DNA of 64,000 nucleotides from the NCBI GenBank assembly GCA_009782825.1, contig WRII01000004.1:1-64000 (forward strand). Direction: 5' to 3'. Origin of the DNA: Peptococcaceae bacterium (GTDB lineage: Bacteria; Bacillota; Desulfitobacteriia; Desulfitobacteriales; Syntrophobotulaceae). The position numbers and the translations under genes are program-made. How positions within the stretch are numbered: position 1 is the stretch's first letter; each line of letters begins with the position of its first letter. Below, in pieces: positions 27,840 to 37,343 of the stretch. Under the pieces are notes generated by a model. The model did no database searches, was not told where the DNA came from, and saw only the letters and a program-made list of their open reading frames with translations.

Positions 27840-28769
27840 ATGATTCAAGTTCACAATTTAGTAAAACGTTACGGCGATCTGATTGCGTTGGATCACTTTG
27901 ACCTGACGATTCACAAAGGAGAGATTTTCGGGCTTTTAGGGCCCAACGGCTCAGGCAAAACCACAGCAATCAACTGTATGCTCTCCCTGTTGAAATACAG
28001 CAAGGGCGAAGTCAAACTATTTGGCCAGCCCATGGGCCCGAATCGTTACGCACTGAAAAAACGCATCGGTGTGGTCATGCAAAATGTGGCCGTTTTTAAC
28101 GAATTAACGGTGATAGAAAATATCAATTATTTTTGCGGACTCTATGTCCCCGACAAAGCCAAGCGCAAGGCTTTGGTTGAGGAGGCCATTGACTTCACGG
28201 GGTTGGGAGACTATCGCAAATTCTTGCCTAAGAAGCTTAGCGGCGGCTTGTTGAGGCGGCTCAATATCGCCTGCGGCATCGCGCACAAGCCGGAGTTGAT
28301 CTTTTTGGATGAGCCAACTGTCGCTGTTGACCCCCAGAGCCGCAACCATATCCTTGAAGGAATCCGCAAGCTGAACCAAGATGGCGCCACAGTTGTTTAT
28401 ACTTCCCATTACATGGAGGAGGTTGAACAGCTTTGCTCGCGGATCATGATTATGGATAAAGGCAAGGCCGTCGCAACAGGAACCAAGGAGGAATTAAAAG
28501 CGATGATCCGCACCGGGGAGAAACTGACGGTGGAACTCCATGCCCTTCCCGAGTCTATCTTGGAGGAAATACGAGGCATTGAGGGTCTGGTTCAAGTGGA
28601 TTATGCTGATAACACCTTGACAATGCGTTACGCCGCTGGAGGGCATCATCTCTCTACTGTTCTGGATATTTTAAGGCGCCATGATATCTCTTTTGGACGC
28701 GTCTTCTCTGAGCCGCCCACCTTGAATGATGTCTTTCTTGAGATTACCGGCACTGAGCTCAAGGATTAG
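27840..28769 (+). CDS. ABC-2 exporter ATP-binding protein
   Basis: This 309-residue ATPase has Walker A GPNGSGKTTA, the signature LSGGLLRRLNIA, Walker B LIFLDEPT and a switch His (YTSHYMEE). The signature is LSGGL where LSGGM or LSGGQ is usual, which is tolerated. It belongs to the NatA/DrrA-like group exporting drugs, lipids or peptides. It heads an operon with two ABC-2 permeases and lies opposite a two-component system that may sense the exported compound. AAAGGAG precedes the ATG. Confidence 0.95.
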   Translation: MIQVHNLVKRYGDLIALDHFDLTIHKGEIFGLLGPNGSGKTTAINCMLSLLKYSKGEVKLFGQPMGPNRYALKKRIGVVMQNVAVFNELTVIENINYFCGLYVPDKAKRKALVEEAIDFTGLGDYRKFLPKKLSGGLLRRLNIACGIAHKPELIFLDEPTVAVDPQSRNHILEGIRKLNQDGATVVYTSHYMEEVEQLCSRIMIMDKGKAVATGTKEELKAMIRTGEKLTVELHALPESILEEIRGIEGLVQVDYADNTLTMRYAAGGHHLSTVLDILRRHDISFGRVFSEPPTLNDVFLEITGTELKD

Positions 28770-28790
28770 GAAGGTGGGATTAGGAAGGTG
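28763..28790 (+). repeat. exact 14-bp duplication covering a stop codon and a ribosome binding site
   Basis: GGATTAGGAAGGTG occurs twice head to tail. The first copy contains the stop codon of the ATPase gene and the second supplies the AAGGTGG Shine-Dalgarno for the next permease. Confidence 0.95.
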
Positions 28791-28797
28791 GACAGCT

Positions 28798-29928
28798 ATG
28801 TTTAGAAATATTTATTGGAAACGCATCCTCCGTACTCTGCGCGATAAAGCTACATTGTTTTGGACCTGGATCTTTCCCATCATAATGGCAACACTGTTCT
28901 ACGTTGTTTTTGCCAATTTGGACGTCATGGGACAGCTTCACGAAATCCCTCTTGGCGTCATTGACACTGAGTCTTACCAGCAAGATATCTCTTTACACTC
29001 CGCCTTGGAGTCGGTTTCCGACGAAAACGGCGATACCTTGTTCACAGTGAGTCTGTTTGGCAATACGGATGAAGCGGATATCGCTCTGGAAAACGGGGAC
29101 ATCGATGGCTATGTCCTCTATGACCTTATGGGCGATGACCCCACACTGGTCGTCAGCGACGATGGTTTGAACCAGACCCTTGCAAAAAGGTTCCTCGACG
29201 GCTACCTGCAAATAAAAAACAGTGTCAGCATTCAGGCCACGGAACGCCTTTCCTCTCTGTTGGAAGAGGAGACCTATACCAAAGAAATATCGTTGTCAAA
29301 CAATCCGCCCACAGAAAAGGTGAATTACTACTATGCCCTCCTGGCTATGATGTGCTTGTATGGAGGGTTTCAAGGGTTAATAACTGTAACCTATCTGCAA
29401 TCCAACCTGTCGCCTTTGGGCGCGCGCCAGGCCATGGCGCCTGTCGGACGTATGCGTATGGTTGCTTATGATTTGTTGGGCGGTCTCACCATGCATTTTC
29501 TGTGTTTGCTTATCGCTGTAGCATATATCATTTTTGTGTTAGGAACAGATTTTGGATCCAAGCTCTGGCTCGTGCTGCTGACATGCTTCGTGGGAAGCGT
29601 TCTGGGCGTTGCCTTCGGCGCGATGGTGTCCCTTACCTCCAAACTCAAGGAAGCAGCCAAGGTGGCCCTCTTGATTACTGTCACTATGGTCTGCTGTTTC
29701 CTGTCTGGTTTGATGGTCGGCGGCGTTAACTATACTGTAGCGGAAAAAGCGCCGGTTGTTGCCTGGCTCAATCCCGCCGCACGCATCACTGATGCCTTCT
29801 ACTGCTTGTATTACTATGATACCTATGAACGATTCTTTCTCAATATTGGGATCATCCTGATTATGGCGCTGGCCATGCTCACGGTGACAGCCCTTTTTGT
29901 CAGGAGGCAGCGCTATGACAGTATTTAA
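28798..29928 (+). CDS. ABC-2 type exporter permease
   Basis: This protein of about 376 residues has the YhgE/ABC2_membrane_3 layout: one N-terminal membrane helix (FWTWIFPIIMATLFYVVF), an extracellular domain of about 160 residues, then five or six helices. The ATG at 28798, eight bases after AAGGTGG, is chosen over an upstream start inside the ATPase gene. It overlaps the next permease by 14 bp, so the two are probably made as a heterodimer. Confidence 0.9.
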   Translation: MFRNIYWKRILRTLRDKATLFWTWIFPIIMATLFYVVFANLDVMGQLHEIPLGVIDTESYQQDISLHSALESVSDENGDTLFTVSLFGNTDEADIALENGDIDGYVLYDLMGDDPTLVVSDDGLNQTLAKRFLDGYLQIKNSVSIQATERLSSLLEEETYTKEISLSNNPPTEKVNYYYALLAMMCLYGGFQGLITVTYLQSNLSPLGARQAMAPVGRMRMVAYDLLGGLTMHFLCLLIAVAYIIFVLGTDFGSKLWLVLLTCFVGSVLGVAFGAMVSLTSKLKEAAKVALLITVTMVCCFLSGLMVGGVNYTVAEKAPVVAWLNPAARITDAFYCLYYYDTYERFFLNIGIILIMALAMLTVTALFVRRQRYDSI

Positions 29929-31123
29929 GGCTTGTTTCATGATAGTCAAACGGCATTATGCCGCGTTAGCGCTTTATTTCAGTATCTTCATGGTTCTGGC
30001 TGTGGCCATGACTGCGCTGTCAGCAGACAATTTCAGCACTGACTTTTCCGCCACAAGGCCCGCTTTCACACTCATCACCCGTGACGGCCACACCCCTCTG
30101 TTGGCCGGATTGGCCTCTTACCTGCGTGAACATGGCAATGAGGTTGTTCTCGATGATCGCACAGAAGCACTTCAAGACGCCAGCTTTTATCACGCCACCG
30201 ATTATATTGCTATTGTGCCCCAAGGCTTTCACGACGCCTTTTTTGATGGCGAACCTTTAAAAATAGAGACGGTTCTGACAACAGAATCGGCTAAAGGGTA
30301 TTATGCCGATAGATTGGTAACCCAATATTTGAATCTGGCGCGCCTCTATCAGGCGGCAGGGGACATAGACGAAGAAACGATTATTTCATCAGTATTAAAG
30401 GATTTGTCCATAGAGGCGCCTGTTGAAAAGAAACACTTTGGCGCCGGCGCGCCGGTCAACGAAGGGTTTCAACTCTATGCACAAATAGTGTGCTATATCA
30501 TTATCGTGCTGATCATTCTCTGCATCAGCAATATCACGTCAGCTTTCCGGCGTCCCGACCTGAGAATGCGGAATCTCTGCGCCCCCACCAAACCCCGTTC
30601 CTTCAGCGGACAACAGATACTGTGCGGCGCCGTGGTCAGTATTGCCGCATGGCTGTTACTGATGACAATCGGGTTCGCCCTATACGGATCCCAGCTGTCT
30701 GGGACTGATGGCCGGATCATCGGGCTGATTTTGCTAAACACGTTTATTGTGACCGTGGTAGCCCTCTCCCTCGCATCGCTGGCAAGCTTATTTATTCGCA
30801 GTCCCAATTCCCAGAGTGCGGCAGCCAATTTGCTGGCCCTTGGCCTCTGCTTTCTAGGCGGCGTCTTTGTCCCACTGCATATGATGGGAGAGAGCATTCT
30901 AACCGTGTCAAAATTCACGCCAACCTATTGGTACAGTACAGCGCTAGAGCATATCTGCACCCTGACATCTTTTGGCGGAGATGTCTTGGCTCCGGTCTGG
31001 CAAGCCATGCTGATGCAGCTCGCCTTTGCCTTGGCCATCTTCTGCGTCGCTCTTGTAATCAGCAAGTATCAAAACCAGTCGGAACGCTTCTTCAGCAGTA
31101 TACAGACGGAACTCGAGGCTTGA
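29915..31123 (+). CDS. ABC-2 type exporter permease (second subunit)
   Basis: This 402-residue protein has the same layout as its neighbour (N-terminal helix, extracellular domain, five to six C-terminal helices), so it is likely the partner subunit. AGGAGG precedes the ATG at 29915, inside the end of the previous gene. The transported compound cannot be read from sequence. Confidence 0.88.
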   Translation: MTVFKACFMIVKRHYAALALYFSIFMVLAVAMTALSADNFSTDFSATRPAFTLITRDGHTPLLAGLASYLREHGNEVVLDDRTEALQDASFYHATDYIAIVPQGFHDAFFDGEPLKIETVLTTESAKGYYADRLVTQYLNLARLYQAAGDIDEETIISSVLKDLSIEAPVEKKHFGAGAPVNEGFQLYAQIVCYIIIVLIILCISNITSAFRRPDLRMRNLCAPTKPRSFSGQQILCGAVVSIAAWLLLMTIGFALYGSQLSGTDGRIIGLILLNTFIVTVVALSLASLASLFIRSPNSQSAAANLLALGLCFLGGVFVPLHMMGESILTVSKFTPTYWYSTALEHICTLTSFGGDVLAPVWQAMLMQLAFALAIFCVALVISKYQNQSERFFSSIQTELEA

Positions 31124-31280
31124 TAGCTCTATTTTATAGCGCAACTCTTTTAGTAGGGCGTGTTTGCAAGCCAGCTACCCGCTTCGCTTGAAGCAAGTGC
31201 CTAACGATAACAGTGTGGTGTACGCTTTCATATGCTATAAAGCGGTGTTACAAAGCCGCCATAAGAAAGGAGATATGATT

Positions 31281-32063
31281 ATGTATCCATCTTCATCCCA
31301 TGACACCCGCGAACAGCATACGCCGCAAATACAATATGATATGCCGCAATCACACTATACACTGCAATCACAATACACACCACAATCGCAATACACACCA
31401 CAATCGCAATATGGGCTGCCAACAGATCCTATTCCGCCGGTGACTCCGGGGCGCCATGTCCTGCCGCCGCTGCCATATGCGTATAATGCCTTGGAGGATA
31501 TTATTGATGAAAAAACTCTGAGGATTCATCACGATAAACATCACAAAAAATATGTGGAAGACCTTAATAAGGCCGAACTCGCCTTGCAGACAGCCCGAAA
31601 CAGCGGTGATTACACGTACATTAAACATTGGGAAAAAGAGGTCGCTTTCAACGGTTCAGGACATATTTTACACAGCCTTTACTGGACGTCGATGAGTCCG
31701 CCGGGCTCGGGCGGGCAGCCCCACCCCGCGACCCAAGCTTACTTGGAGCGTGATTTTGGCGGAATTTCTCACTTTTGGGCACAGTTTTCAGCTGCGGCCA
31801 ACGCCGTCGAAGGATCGGGCTGGTGTGTGCTGGGCTACAACCCTTATTTCCGGTCCCTGGAAATCCTGCAGGCGGAGAAACACCAGAACCTGACCCAATG
31901 GGGCGTCATTCCCCTTTTAGTTTGCGATGTTTGGGAGCATGCCTATTATTTGAGCTATCAAAATGAACGGGCGAAATATGTGAAGAACTGGTTTGGGCTA
32001 ATGAACTGGCCTGAGGTTGAGCATCGGTTGAATCAGGCGGAACCCGCTTCTTATTCTTTATAA
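31281..32063 (+). CDS. superoxide dismutase (Fe/Mn type) with a repetitive N-terminus
   Basis: This protein of about 260 residues has a standard Fe/Mn-SOD core from HVLPPLPYAYNALEDII onward. Metal ligands are visible: His in RIHHDKHH, His in GHILHSLYW, and Asp and His in VCDVWEHAYY. It converts superoxide to peroxide. The first 55 residues form a Gln/Tyr/Ser/Pro-rich stretch made by an 18-bp array (QYTPQS units) that is not part of the enzyme fold; similar leaders occur on some spore-coat-associated SODs (inference). The ATG at 31281 has AAGGAG at eight bases; the ATG six bases earlier is too close to it. Confidence 0.94.
   Translation: MYPSSSHDTREQHTPQIQYDMPQSHYTLQSQYTPQSQYTPQSQYGLPTDPIPPVTPGRHVLPPLPYAYNALEDIIDEKTLRIHHDKHHKKYVEDLNKAELALQTARNSGDYTYIKHWEKEVAFNGSGHILHSLYWTSMSPPGSGGQPHPATQAYLERDFGGISHFWAQFSAAANAVEGSGWCVLGYNPYFRSLEILQAEKHQNLTQWGVIPLLVCDVWEHAYYLSYQNERAKYVKNWFGLMNWPEVEHRLNQAEPASYSL
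31345..31412 (+). repeat. 18-bp in-frame tandem array in the SOD gene
   Basis: About four copies of CAATCGCAATACACACCA-type units encode QSQYTP repeats. Confidence 0.92.
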
Positions 32064-32085
32064 TGTATAGCCAGATACGAGACAG

Positions 32086-32502
32086 TCAGCGTATCCACTC
32101 AAAAACAATAGCCTCAGCCTGCTCAACAGGGTCAAACTCATGGTGGTCGCAAGTTAGCACAGCTGTGCCGCTCACGGATGCCTGCCCCAGTAGAATGGCA
32201 TCGCCAAGGGAGATTTGATACGAGCCTTTTAACCGGCCCGCTGCCAGAAACACAGCATCCGAGATGTGTTCGATAATTTGAACATCACTGGCTAGCACAT
32301 CGGCGATCATTTCATCGGCAAGGGCTTTCCCGCTCTCCCTATAAAAGCCGTAATAAACCTCTAAAAGGTTAATTTTGTGCATGAAGAGCGAAATCAGTCC
32401 CTTTTCTGAAGCCTGCAAACAATCAGAAACAACACCCGCGCCATGCTCATCGTTGAAAAAAGCGATCAATGAGCAAGCATCAAGGATATACAAGGATTTC
32501 AT
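32086..32502 (-). CDS. PIN-domain toxin (VapC-like ribonuclease)
   Basis: This 138-residue PIN domain has the acidic active-site residues expected of a Mg2+-dependent RNase: Asp in YILDACSL, Glu in NLLEVYYG, Asp in SLGDAILL and Asp in LTCDHHEF. It overlaps the upstream antitoxin by 4 bp (ATGA), the usual toxin-antitoxin arrangement. Its likely job is growth arrest by cleaving tRNA or rRNA when the antitoxin is degraded (family knowledge; target not known). Confidence 0.92.
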   Translation of the reverse strand: MKSLYILDACSLIAFFNDEHGAGVVSDCLQASEKGLISLFMHKINLLEVYYGFYRESGKALADEMIADVLASDVQIIEHISDAVFLAAGRLKGSYQISLGDAILLGQASVSGTAVLTCDHHEFDPVEQAEAIVFEWIR

Positions 32503-32789
32503 TCTTCAAGCTCCTTTTCGCGCTGTTTTTGAATCATAAACATATCCGTGGAAAGTATGTCCTTGTATTTCCCCCGCAGACCCATCGCGGAAGACTTGAT
32601 CTCCGGCATGAGTCTATCTACACGGGTTTCCGGACGTAGATCAAATGGAAGCCCACCAACATTACGGGACTGGTAGATAAAGATATTAATCGCATCTGTC
32701 AGACTCATACCATAACGTTTGTAAATCTTTTCAACTTCCGTCTTAATTTCGGGGTCGATGCGGATATACATGCTTGAAGTTTTGGCCAT
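32499..32789 (-). CDS. RelB/DinJ-type ribbon-helix-helix antitoxin
   Basis: This 96-residue protein has the N-terminal RHH pattern MAKTSSMYIRIDPEIKTEVE and the DinJ-like MSLTDAINIFIYQSR, plus a variable acidic toxin-binding C-terminus. It should neutralise the PIN toxin encoded immediately downstream and repress the operon. A RelB-type antitoxin with a PIN toxin is a mixed but known pairing. GGAGG precedes the ATG. Confidence 0.9.
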   Translation of the reverse strand: MAKTSSMYIRIDPEIKTEVEKIYKRYGMSLTDAINIFIYQSRNVGGLPFDLRPETRVDRLMPEIKSSAMGLRGKYKDILSTDMFMIQKQREKELEE

Positions 32790-32909
32790 AAAAATTACCT
32801 CCATGGGGTGTTGTTAGAGTAATTCTACCAAAAAATATGCACAAATGCAATACAATGTTATGAGCAGCACAGTCAGTCGAACATCTCTATGAGGATTGAT
32901 TACCCGAAC

Positions 32910-32942
32910 GAGAAAACGCACCCTCTCTCAAGAAAGTGCGTT
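32910..32942 (-). terminator. probable terminator downstream of the SASP-like micro-gene
   Basis: On the minus strand GAACGCAC and GTGCGTTTTC form a 7-bp stem with a 14-nt loop and end in TTTT. Confidence 0.45.
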
Positions 32943-33045
32943 CCCCTAAGTTTCCGAGAGCCAAGATGCTCTGTCACTCCTATGGAAAAACCAACCCAGA
33001 CCCTGGGCTTATCCTAATTATTACTATTCGCTCGGATCAAGCTTA

Positions 33046-33077
33046 GGAATCCTTCCTCTTTAGGAATCCTTCTTTTT
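33046..33077. repeat. duplicated TAGGAATCCTTC block
   Basis: Two copies of TAGGAATCCTTC, 16 bp apart, overlap the 3' end of the SASP-like micro-gene and its downstream flank. Confidence 0.8.
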
Positions 33078-33167
33078 CTTTTTAGGCTTATCTTGAGGAA
33101 TGCCAGTCTCCTGGGCTATCTCGTACTTGAGATTTTCGATCTCTTCCATACGGTTTTTCTTAGCCAT
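33060..33167 (-). CDS. SASP-like micro-protein (35 residues)
   Basis: A perfect AAGGAGGT lies ahead of an ATG at 33167. The product MAKKNRMEEIENLKYEIAQE.. closely resembles the first helix of alpha/beta-type small acid-soluble spore proteins (LKYEIAQE.GI) but replaces the DNA-binding second half with a lysine-rich tail (PKKKKKDS). It could be a truncated SASP gene or a real short spore protein. A terminator-like hairpin follows. It suggests a spore-forming ancestry. Confidence 0.65.
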   Translation of the reverse strand: MAKKNRMEEIENLKYEIAQETGIPQDKPKKKKKDS

Positions 33168-33288
33168 GGTTGACCTCCTTATCTCTTGATAGAGTTAGTA
33201 TCTATCATAACCGGGGAAAAATCCATGACATTTGTTGGCGAAACTTCAAGCATGAGCCACCGATTACATCTGTATTTTCTAGGGGACA

Positions 33289-35427
33289 CTAATGAATCCC
33301 TATCTCAGCCGACGGATACACCCGCTCCACTTCCGCAAACACCTTCCCATAAGCCACCGGATCGGCCAGCGCGCGCACAAGAATGGCACGGCTCTGCTCA
33401 ATCAACTGTCCGTCCCGACTCAAATCCAAAAGCCGCACCTCAGGAAATCCATGCTGACGCAGACCCATCACCTCACCTGGACCACGGAGCTTGAGGTCTT
33501 CCTCCGAAATCTTAAACCCATCTTCCGTTTCACAAAGAACCCGCAAGCGGGCATTATTCATCTGGCGGCTGACAAGAAAGCAATAAGACTGTTCCGCCCC
33601 ACGCCCCACACGGCCCCGCAGCTGATGCAGCTGGGCCAAGCCAAACCGTTCAGCATTTTCAATCACCATAATGGTCGCGTTCGGCACATCCACCCCCACC
33701 TCAATGACAGTGGTAGCCACCAACATATCAATCTCACCCTGGCGAAACCCCTGCATAACGCTCTCTTTTTCCTGACTCTTCATGCGCCCATGAAGCAAGA
33801 CAACCCGGTACTTGGCAAACCGTTCGCACAGCTGCTCATAGCGCCGGGTTGCGGACATAAAATCACTGGTCTCCGTTTCTTCCACCAACGGACACACCAC
33901 ATAAATCTGACGCCCCTGACTCATGTGCTGCTCCATAAACTCACACATCTGCCGCCCAACTCCCTGCACCAGGCGCGTGACTATTTTTTGGCGGCCGGCC
34001 GGCATCTCATCCAGAACAGACAGCTGCAAATCGCCATACACAGTCAAGGCCAGCGTCCTGGGAATCGGCGTCGCCGTCATTACCAGAACATGGGGATTCT
34101 CTCCTTTGTCCTGCAACAGAGTACGCTGCCTGACACCAAAACGGTGCTGCTCATCAGCCACCACCAGCCCCAAAGACGCAAAACGAACACCCTCCTGAAT
34201 CAGGGCGCTGGTTCCCACTACGACCTGTATAGTCCCAGAGCGAATGTCCTCCAACGCGTGCCGGCGTTCTTTCTGCGTCTGACTGCCCGTCAACAGACAC
34301 ACACGAATCCCCCGAGGCGTAAAAAATGTGTCCAAAGTTTGAAAATGCTGCTGGGCCAACACCTCCGTCGGCGCCATCACCGTCCCTTGATATCCTGAAG
34401 TCACAGCCTGCAAAAGAGCCATCATAGCCACCACCGTCTTCCCTGATCCCACATCCCCCTGCAGAAGCCGCCGCATAGGAGATCGTTGCTTAAGATCAGC
34501 CGAGATCTCTTTGAGGGCTCTTCCCTGAGCCTCAGTCAGAGCAAAAGGCAGCTCCCTCGCAAAAGCCATCAGTTCCTCTGTCTCTCCTTCGAGAGCAGAA
34601 GCCGTCTCCGCTTTAGGCTGAGAACGCATACATGCAAAAGCCAGCTGCAACATCAGCACCTCTTCACAAATAAGCCGCCTGCGCGCGGAGTGCAAGCTCT
34701 CTTCATTGTCCGGCCTGTGCATCTGGCGGTAGGCTTCAGCCCTGGGCACACTCCGCAACTCCTCCCCCTCTGGCAAGATTTCCGGGAACAAGGATTCGCT
34801 ATAGGCCAAGCCGTGACTCATGATGGTTCGCAGAGCCTTGGAATTGAGACCAGCGGTCTCCGGATAAACCGGAACAAGGGAACCCGCACTATCCCCTTGT
34901 TGAGCACTCTCAGCCCGCTGAGATGTAAGTGGCCTTTTCTCTATGTTCGTCACGAGAATTTCAGGCACTTTGTCATTCCATTGACCTGGCGAGCCAGTAT
35001 CTTTCCACTGTGCCACAGCCGGTACCCTCCGGCCTGTTGATATATCCTCCAGCCGGATCTTCCCCGTAACAGCTACAGGCGTCCCCGAAGGAAAAGATTT
35101 AGGAATACGGATCTGATTAAACCAGACGCCATGAATCTGTCTTCCCTGCCGTCTTTCTTCCCCTTGTCCCTCATCTTCCTCTTCAATCAGAAGCCTGACA
35201 ACTTTGACACGCCCTTGGCTCACATGAGAACCGGCAACCGTTCCCACCACAGTGGCCAATTCCCCGTCCTGCACATCTTCAATGCGCCTCGTCATCACCC
35301 GCTCATAGCGCCGGGGAAAATGGCACAGCAACTGCTCCATACTGGTGATACCCAGAGATCGCAGAAGTTTGAGCCGATAAGGTCCGACCCCCTTCAAATA
35401 TTGAAGATCAGGAATGTCTTGCTTCAT
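33289..35427 (-). CDS. recG: ATP-dependent DNA helicase RecG
   Basis: This protein of about 712 residues has an N-terminal wedge/OB domain and superfamily 2 helicase motifs: Walker A GDVGSGKTVVA, DEQHRFG (DExH), TATPIPRTLAL, and the C-terminal HQLRGRVGRG. It regresses stalled replication forks and processes Holliday junctions. The ATG at 35427 is preferred to a TTG 24 bp upstream, though its Shine-Dalgarno is weak. It is an isolated housekeeping gene here. Confidence 0.96.
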   Translation of the reverse strand: MKQDIPDLQYLKGVGPYRLKLLRSLGITSMEQLLCHFPRRYERVMTRRIEDVQDGELATVVGTVAGSHVSQGRVKVVRLLIEEEDEGQGEERRQGRQIHGVWFNQIRIPKSFPSGTPVAVTGKIRLEDISTGRRVPAVAQWKDTGSPGQWNDKVPEILVTNIEKRPLTSQRAESAQQGDSAGSLVPVYPETAGLNSKALRTIMSHGLAYSESLFPEILPEGEELRSVPRAEAYRQMHRPDNEESLHSARRRLICEEVLMLQLAFACMRSQPKAETASALEGETEELMAFARELPFALTEAQGRALKEISADLKQRSPMRRLLQGDVGSGKTVVAMMALLQAVTSGYQGTVMAPTEVLAQQHFQTLDTFFTPRGIRVCLLTGSQTQKERRHALEDIRSGTIQVVVGTSALIQEGVRFASLGLVVADEQHRFGVRQRTLLQDKGENPHVLVMTATPIPRTLALTVYGDLQLSVLDEMPAGRQKIVTRLVQGVGRQMCEFMEQHMSQGRQIYVVCPLVEETETSDFMSATRRYEQLCERFAKYRVVLLHGRMKSQEKESVMQGFRQGEIDMLVATTVIEVGVDVPNATIMVIENAERFGLAQLHQLRGRVGRGAEQSYCFLVSRQMNNARLRVLCETEDGFKISEEDLKLRGPGEVMGLRQHGFPEVRLLDLSRDGQLIEQSRAILVRALADPVAYGKVFAEVERVYPSAEIGIH

Positions 35428-35596
35428 TGACTCCACACCGGTAAAGGCCAATCCTTTCTAGAATTTAACAAACCTATTTTCGCATGTTTAGAGGCTCTTT
35501 GCAATCATACTTTCGGATGATACCTTTTTGCTTGGATAAGATCTATAATATGATTAATTAGGCGCACTCCTGAAAAACACACGAGGGGGAATTCAT

Positions 35597-36541
35597 ATGA
35601 ACGAAGTCGTTACCATTGTTGACTTGCAGAAAAATTACAAAGACCGCAAGGCCGTGGATGGTATCAGCTTCGATGTCCACAAAGGAGAAATCCTTTGTAT
35701 TCTAGGGCCGAACGGAGCCGGGAAAAGTACCACCATCAATATGCTGACTGGCTCGCTGAGCTGTGGCGGCGGCGCCATCCGTTCGGAGCTCATCGGCGGA
35801 CAGGACATCCACGCGAACCTGAACGTCTACAAACGAAATCTGGGCATCGTGCCGCAGGATCTGGCTATCTACGAAGACTTGAGCGCGCAAAATAACGTAG
35901 AGTTCTTTGCTTCCCTTTATGGGCTCAAAGGCGCGGAACTCAAAACCGGCTGCCACTTTGCACTGGAATTCGTCGGCCTGCTGGACCGGGCCAAGGACAA
36001 AGCCAAGACCTTCTCAGGCGGCATGAAGCGGCGGCTGAATATCGCCTGCGCCATCGCTCACAGGCCCGAACTGCTTGTCATGGACGAACCCACTGTCGGC
36101 ATTGACCCGCAATCCCGCAGCCATATCCTCGCGTCCATCCAGCGCCTGCGGGATGAGGGCATGACCCTCATTTATACCACGCACTATATGGAAGAAGTCG
36201 AGGAAATCTCCACCCGGATCATTATCATGGATCATGGTAAAATCATCGCCACCGGCACAAAGGAAGACTTGAAGAAGAACCTTGAAGCGGAAAAAGTGAC
36301 AACCATCGAGGCAGATGATCTGGACACATTCAACACCGATCTTCTGCACAGCATTGTGGGCGTGAAACACGTGACAAACCATGGCAAGCTCGAAATCACG
36401 ACTATCCCTGATATCGAAAACCTCGACCGTATTATCAGCATACTCATTGAAAATGGAAAGAAAATCAACAGCATCACCACACAGACAACCAGCCTGGAAA
36501 CAGTATTCCTCAGCTTGACCGGACGCACCCTGCGGGATTAA
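35597..36541 (+). CDS. ABC-2 exporter ATP-binding protein (second system)
   Basis: This 314-residue ATPase has Walker A LGPNGAGKSTTIN, the signature FSGGMKRRLNIA and Walker B LLVMDEPT, similar in length and C-terminal extension to the 27.8-kb exporter ATPase. It heads an operon with two permeases at 36582 and 37340. AGGGGGAA precedes the ATG. The cargo is unknown; drug- or bacteriocin-export types are likely. Confidence 0.95.
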   Translation: MNEVVTIVDLQKNYKDRKAVDGISFDVHKGEILCILGPNGAGKSTTINMLTGSLSCGGGAIRSELIGGQDIHANLNVYKRNLGIVPQDLAIYEDLSAQNNVEFFASLYGLKGAELKTGCHFALEFVGLLDRAKDKAKTFSGGMKRRLNIACAIAHRPELLVMDEPTVGIDPQSRSHILASIQRLRDEGMTLIYTTHYMEEVEEISTRIIIMDHGKIIATGTKEDLKKNLEAEKVTTIEADDLDTFNTDLLHSIVGVKHVTNHGKLEITTIPDIENLDRIISILIENGKKINSITTQTTSLETVFLSLTGRTLRD

Positions 36542-36581
36542 TCAGGATTAAGGGAATAGACTGTAAGGAGGAATGAAAATC

Positions 36582-37343
36582 ATGTACGAATTTCGCCAAA
36601 TCCTGAAAACCGATCTCAAAAACCTCTACACCAATCCCATGTGGTGGATTGGCGCCATGGGTCTTCCACTGCTGCTGGCTCTTATCATGGGCTTCATCAC
36701 CCAAGGCGCCTACGGAACCAACACTCCCTCTGGAACCGGCGTAACATCCTACAACTACTACGCCATCACCATGTTGATATTCGGAGCCTTGAACAACTCC
36801 ACCATCGCCGCCAACAGCTTCATGGAAGGGCGCATCATGAAAGCCAACATGCGGCTGTGCAATGCCCCTATCCCCAATTCCTTTATCTTCCTTCCGAAAA
36901 TCATCGCGTCCCTTCTCTTTGGAACCCTATGCCACACCCTTGCGGCGAGCGCGATATTCTTCATAACCGGCGTCAACTTTGGCGGAGGAAACGCCATCTT
37001 TCTCTGGCTTCTTTTGCTGGCAGTCTATTTCTTTGCCGTATGTTTTAGCGTCATGCTCTGCTGTATTCTCAAAAAAGAAGAAACCGTCAACATGATCCTG
37101 TCCACAGCAGTGAGCCTGCTGTGTTTGCTGGGCGGCGCTTTTTTCCCGATGAAGGGATTGGGCCGTATTGTGGAAGTCATCAGCAACATATCCCCCGTCA
37201 CATGGATCAGCACAGCCGCATTCCAAGCGGTCTATGACAACAGGCTCATTCTGCTTGGCCTCGTATGTGCCGGAATGCTGGCGCTTGCCGGACTGTGCAT
37301 AGCGCTGACCACAAAACTGTTCAACCGGGAGGATTACTTATGA
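36582..37343 (+). CDS. ABC-2 type exporter permease
   Basis: This protein of about 253 residues has six hydrophobic helices in the ABC2_membrane pattern and no large extracellular domain. The ATG at 36582, ten bases after AAGGAGG, is preferred over one nine bases earlier that is too close to it. Its stop overlaps the next permease (ATGA). Confidence 0.9.
   Translation: MYEFRQILKTDLKNLYTNPMWWIGAMGLPLLLALIMGFITQGAYGTNTPSGTGVTSYNYYAITMLIFGALNNSTIAANSFMEGRIMKANMRLCNAPIPNSFIFLPKIIASLLFGTLCHTLAASAIFFITGVNFGGGNAIFLWLLLLAVYFFAVCFSVMLCCILKKEETVNMILSTAVSLLCLLGGAFFPMKGLGRIVEVISNISPVTWISTAAFQAVYDNRLILLGLVCAGMLALAGLCIALTTKLFNREDYL

Noticed and set aside
33292-34398. Plus-strand open frame opposite recG
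   Set aside because: Antisense to recG with its helicase motifs; product is low-complexity His/Gln/Pro-rich.
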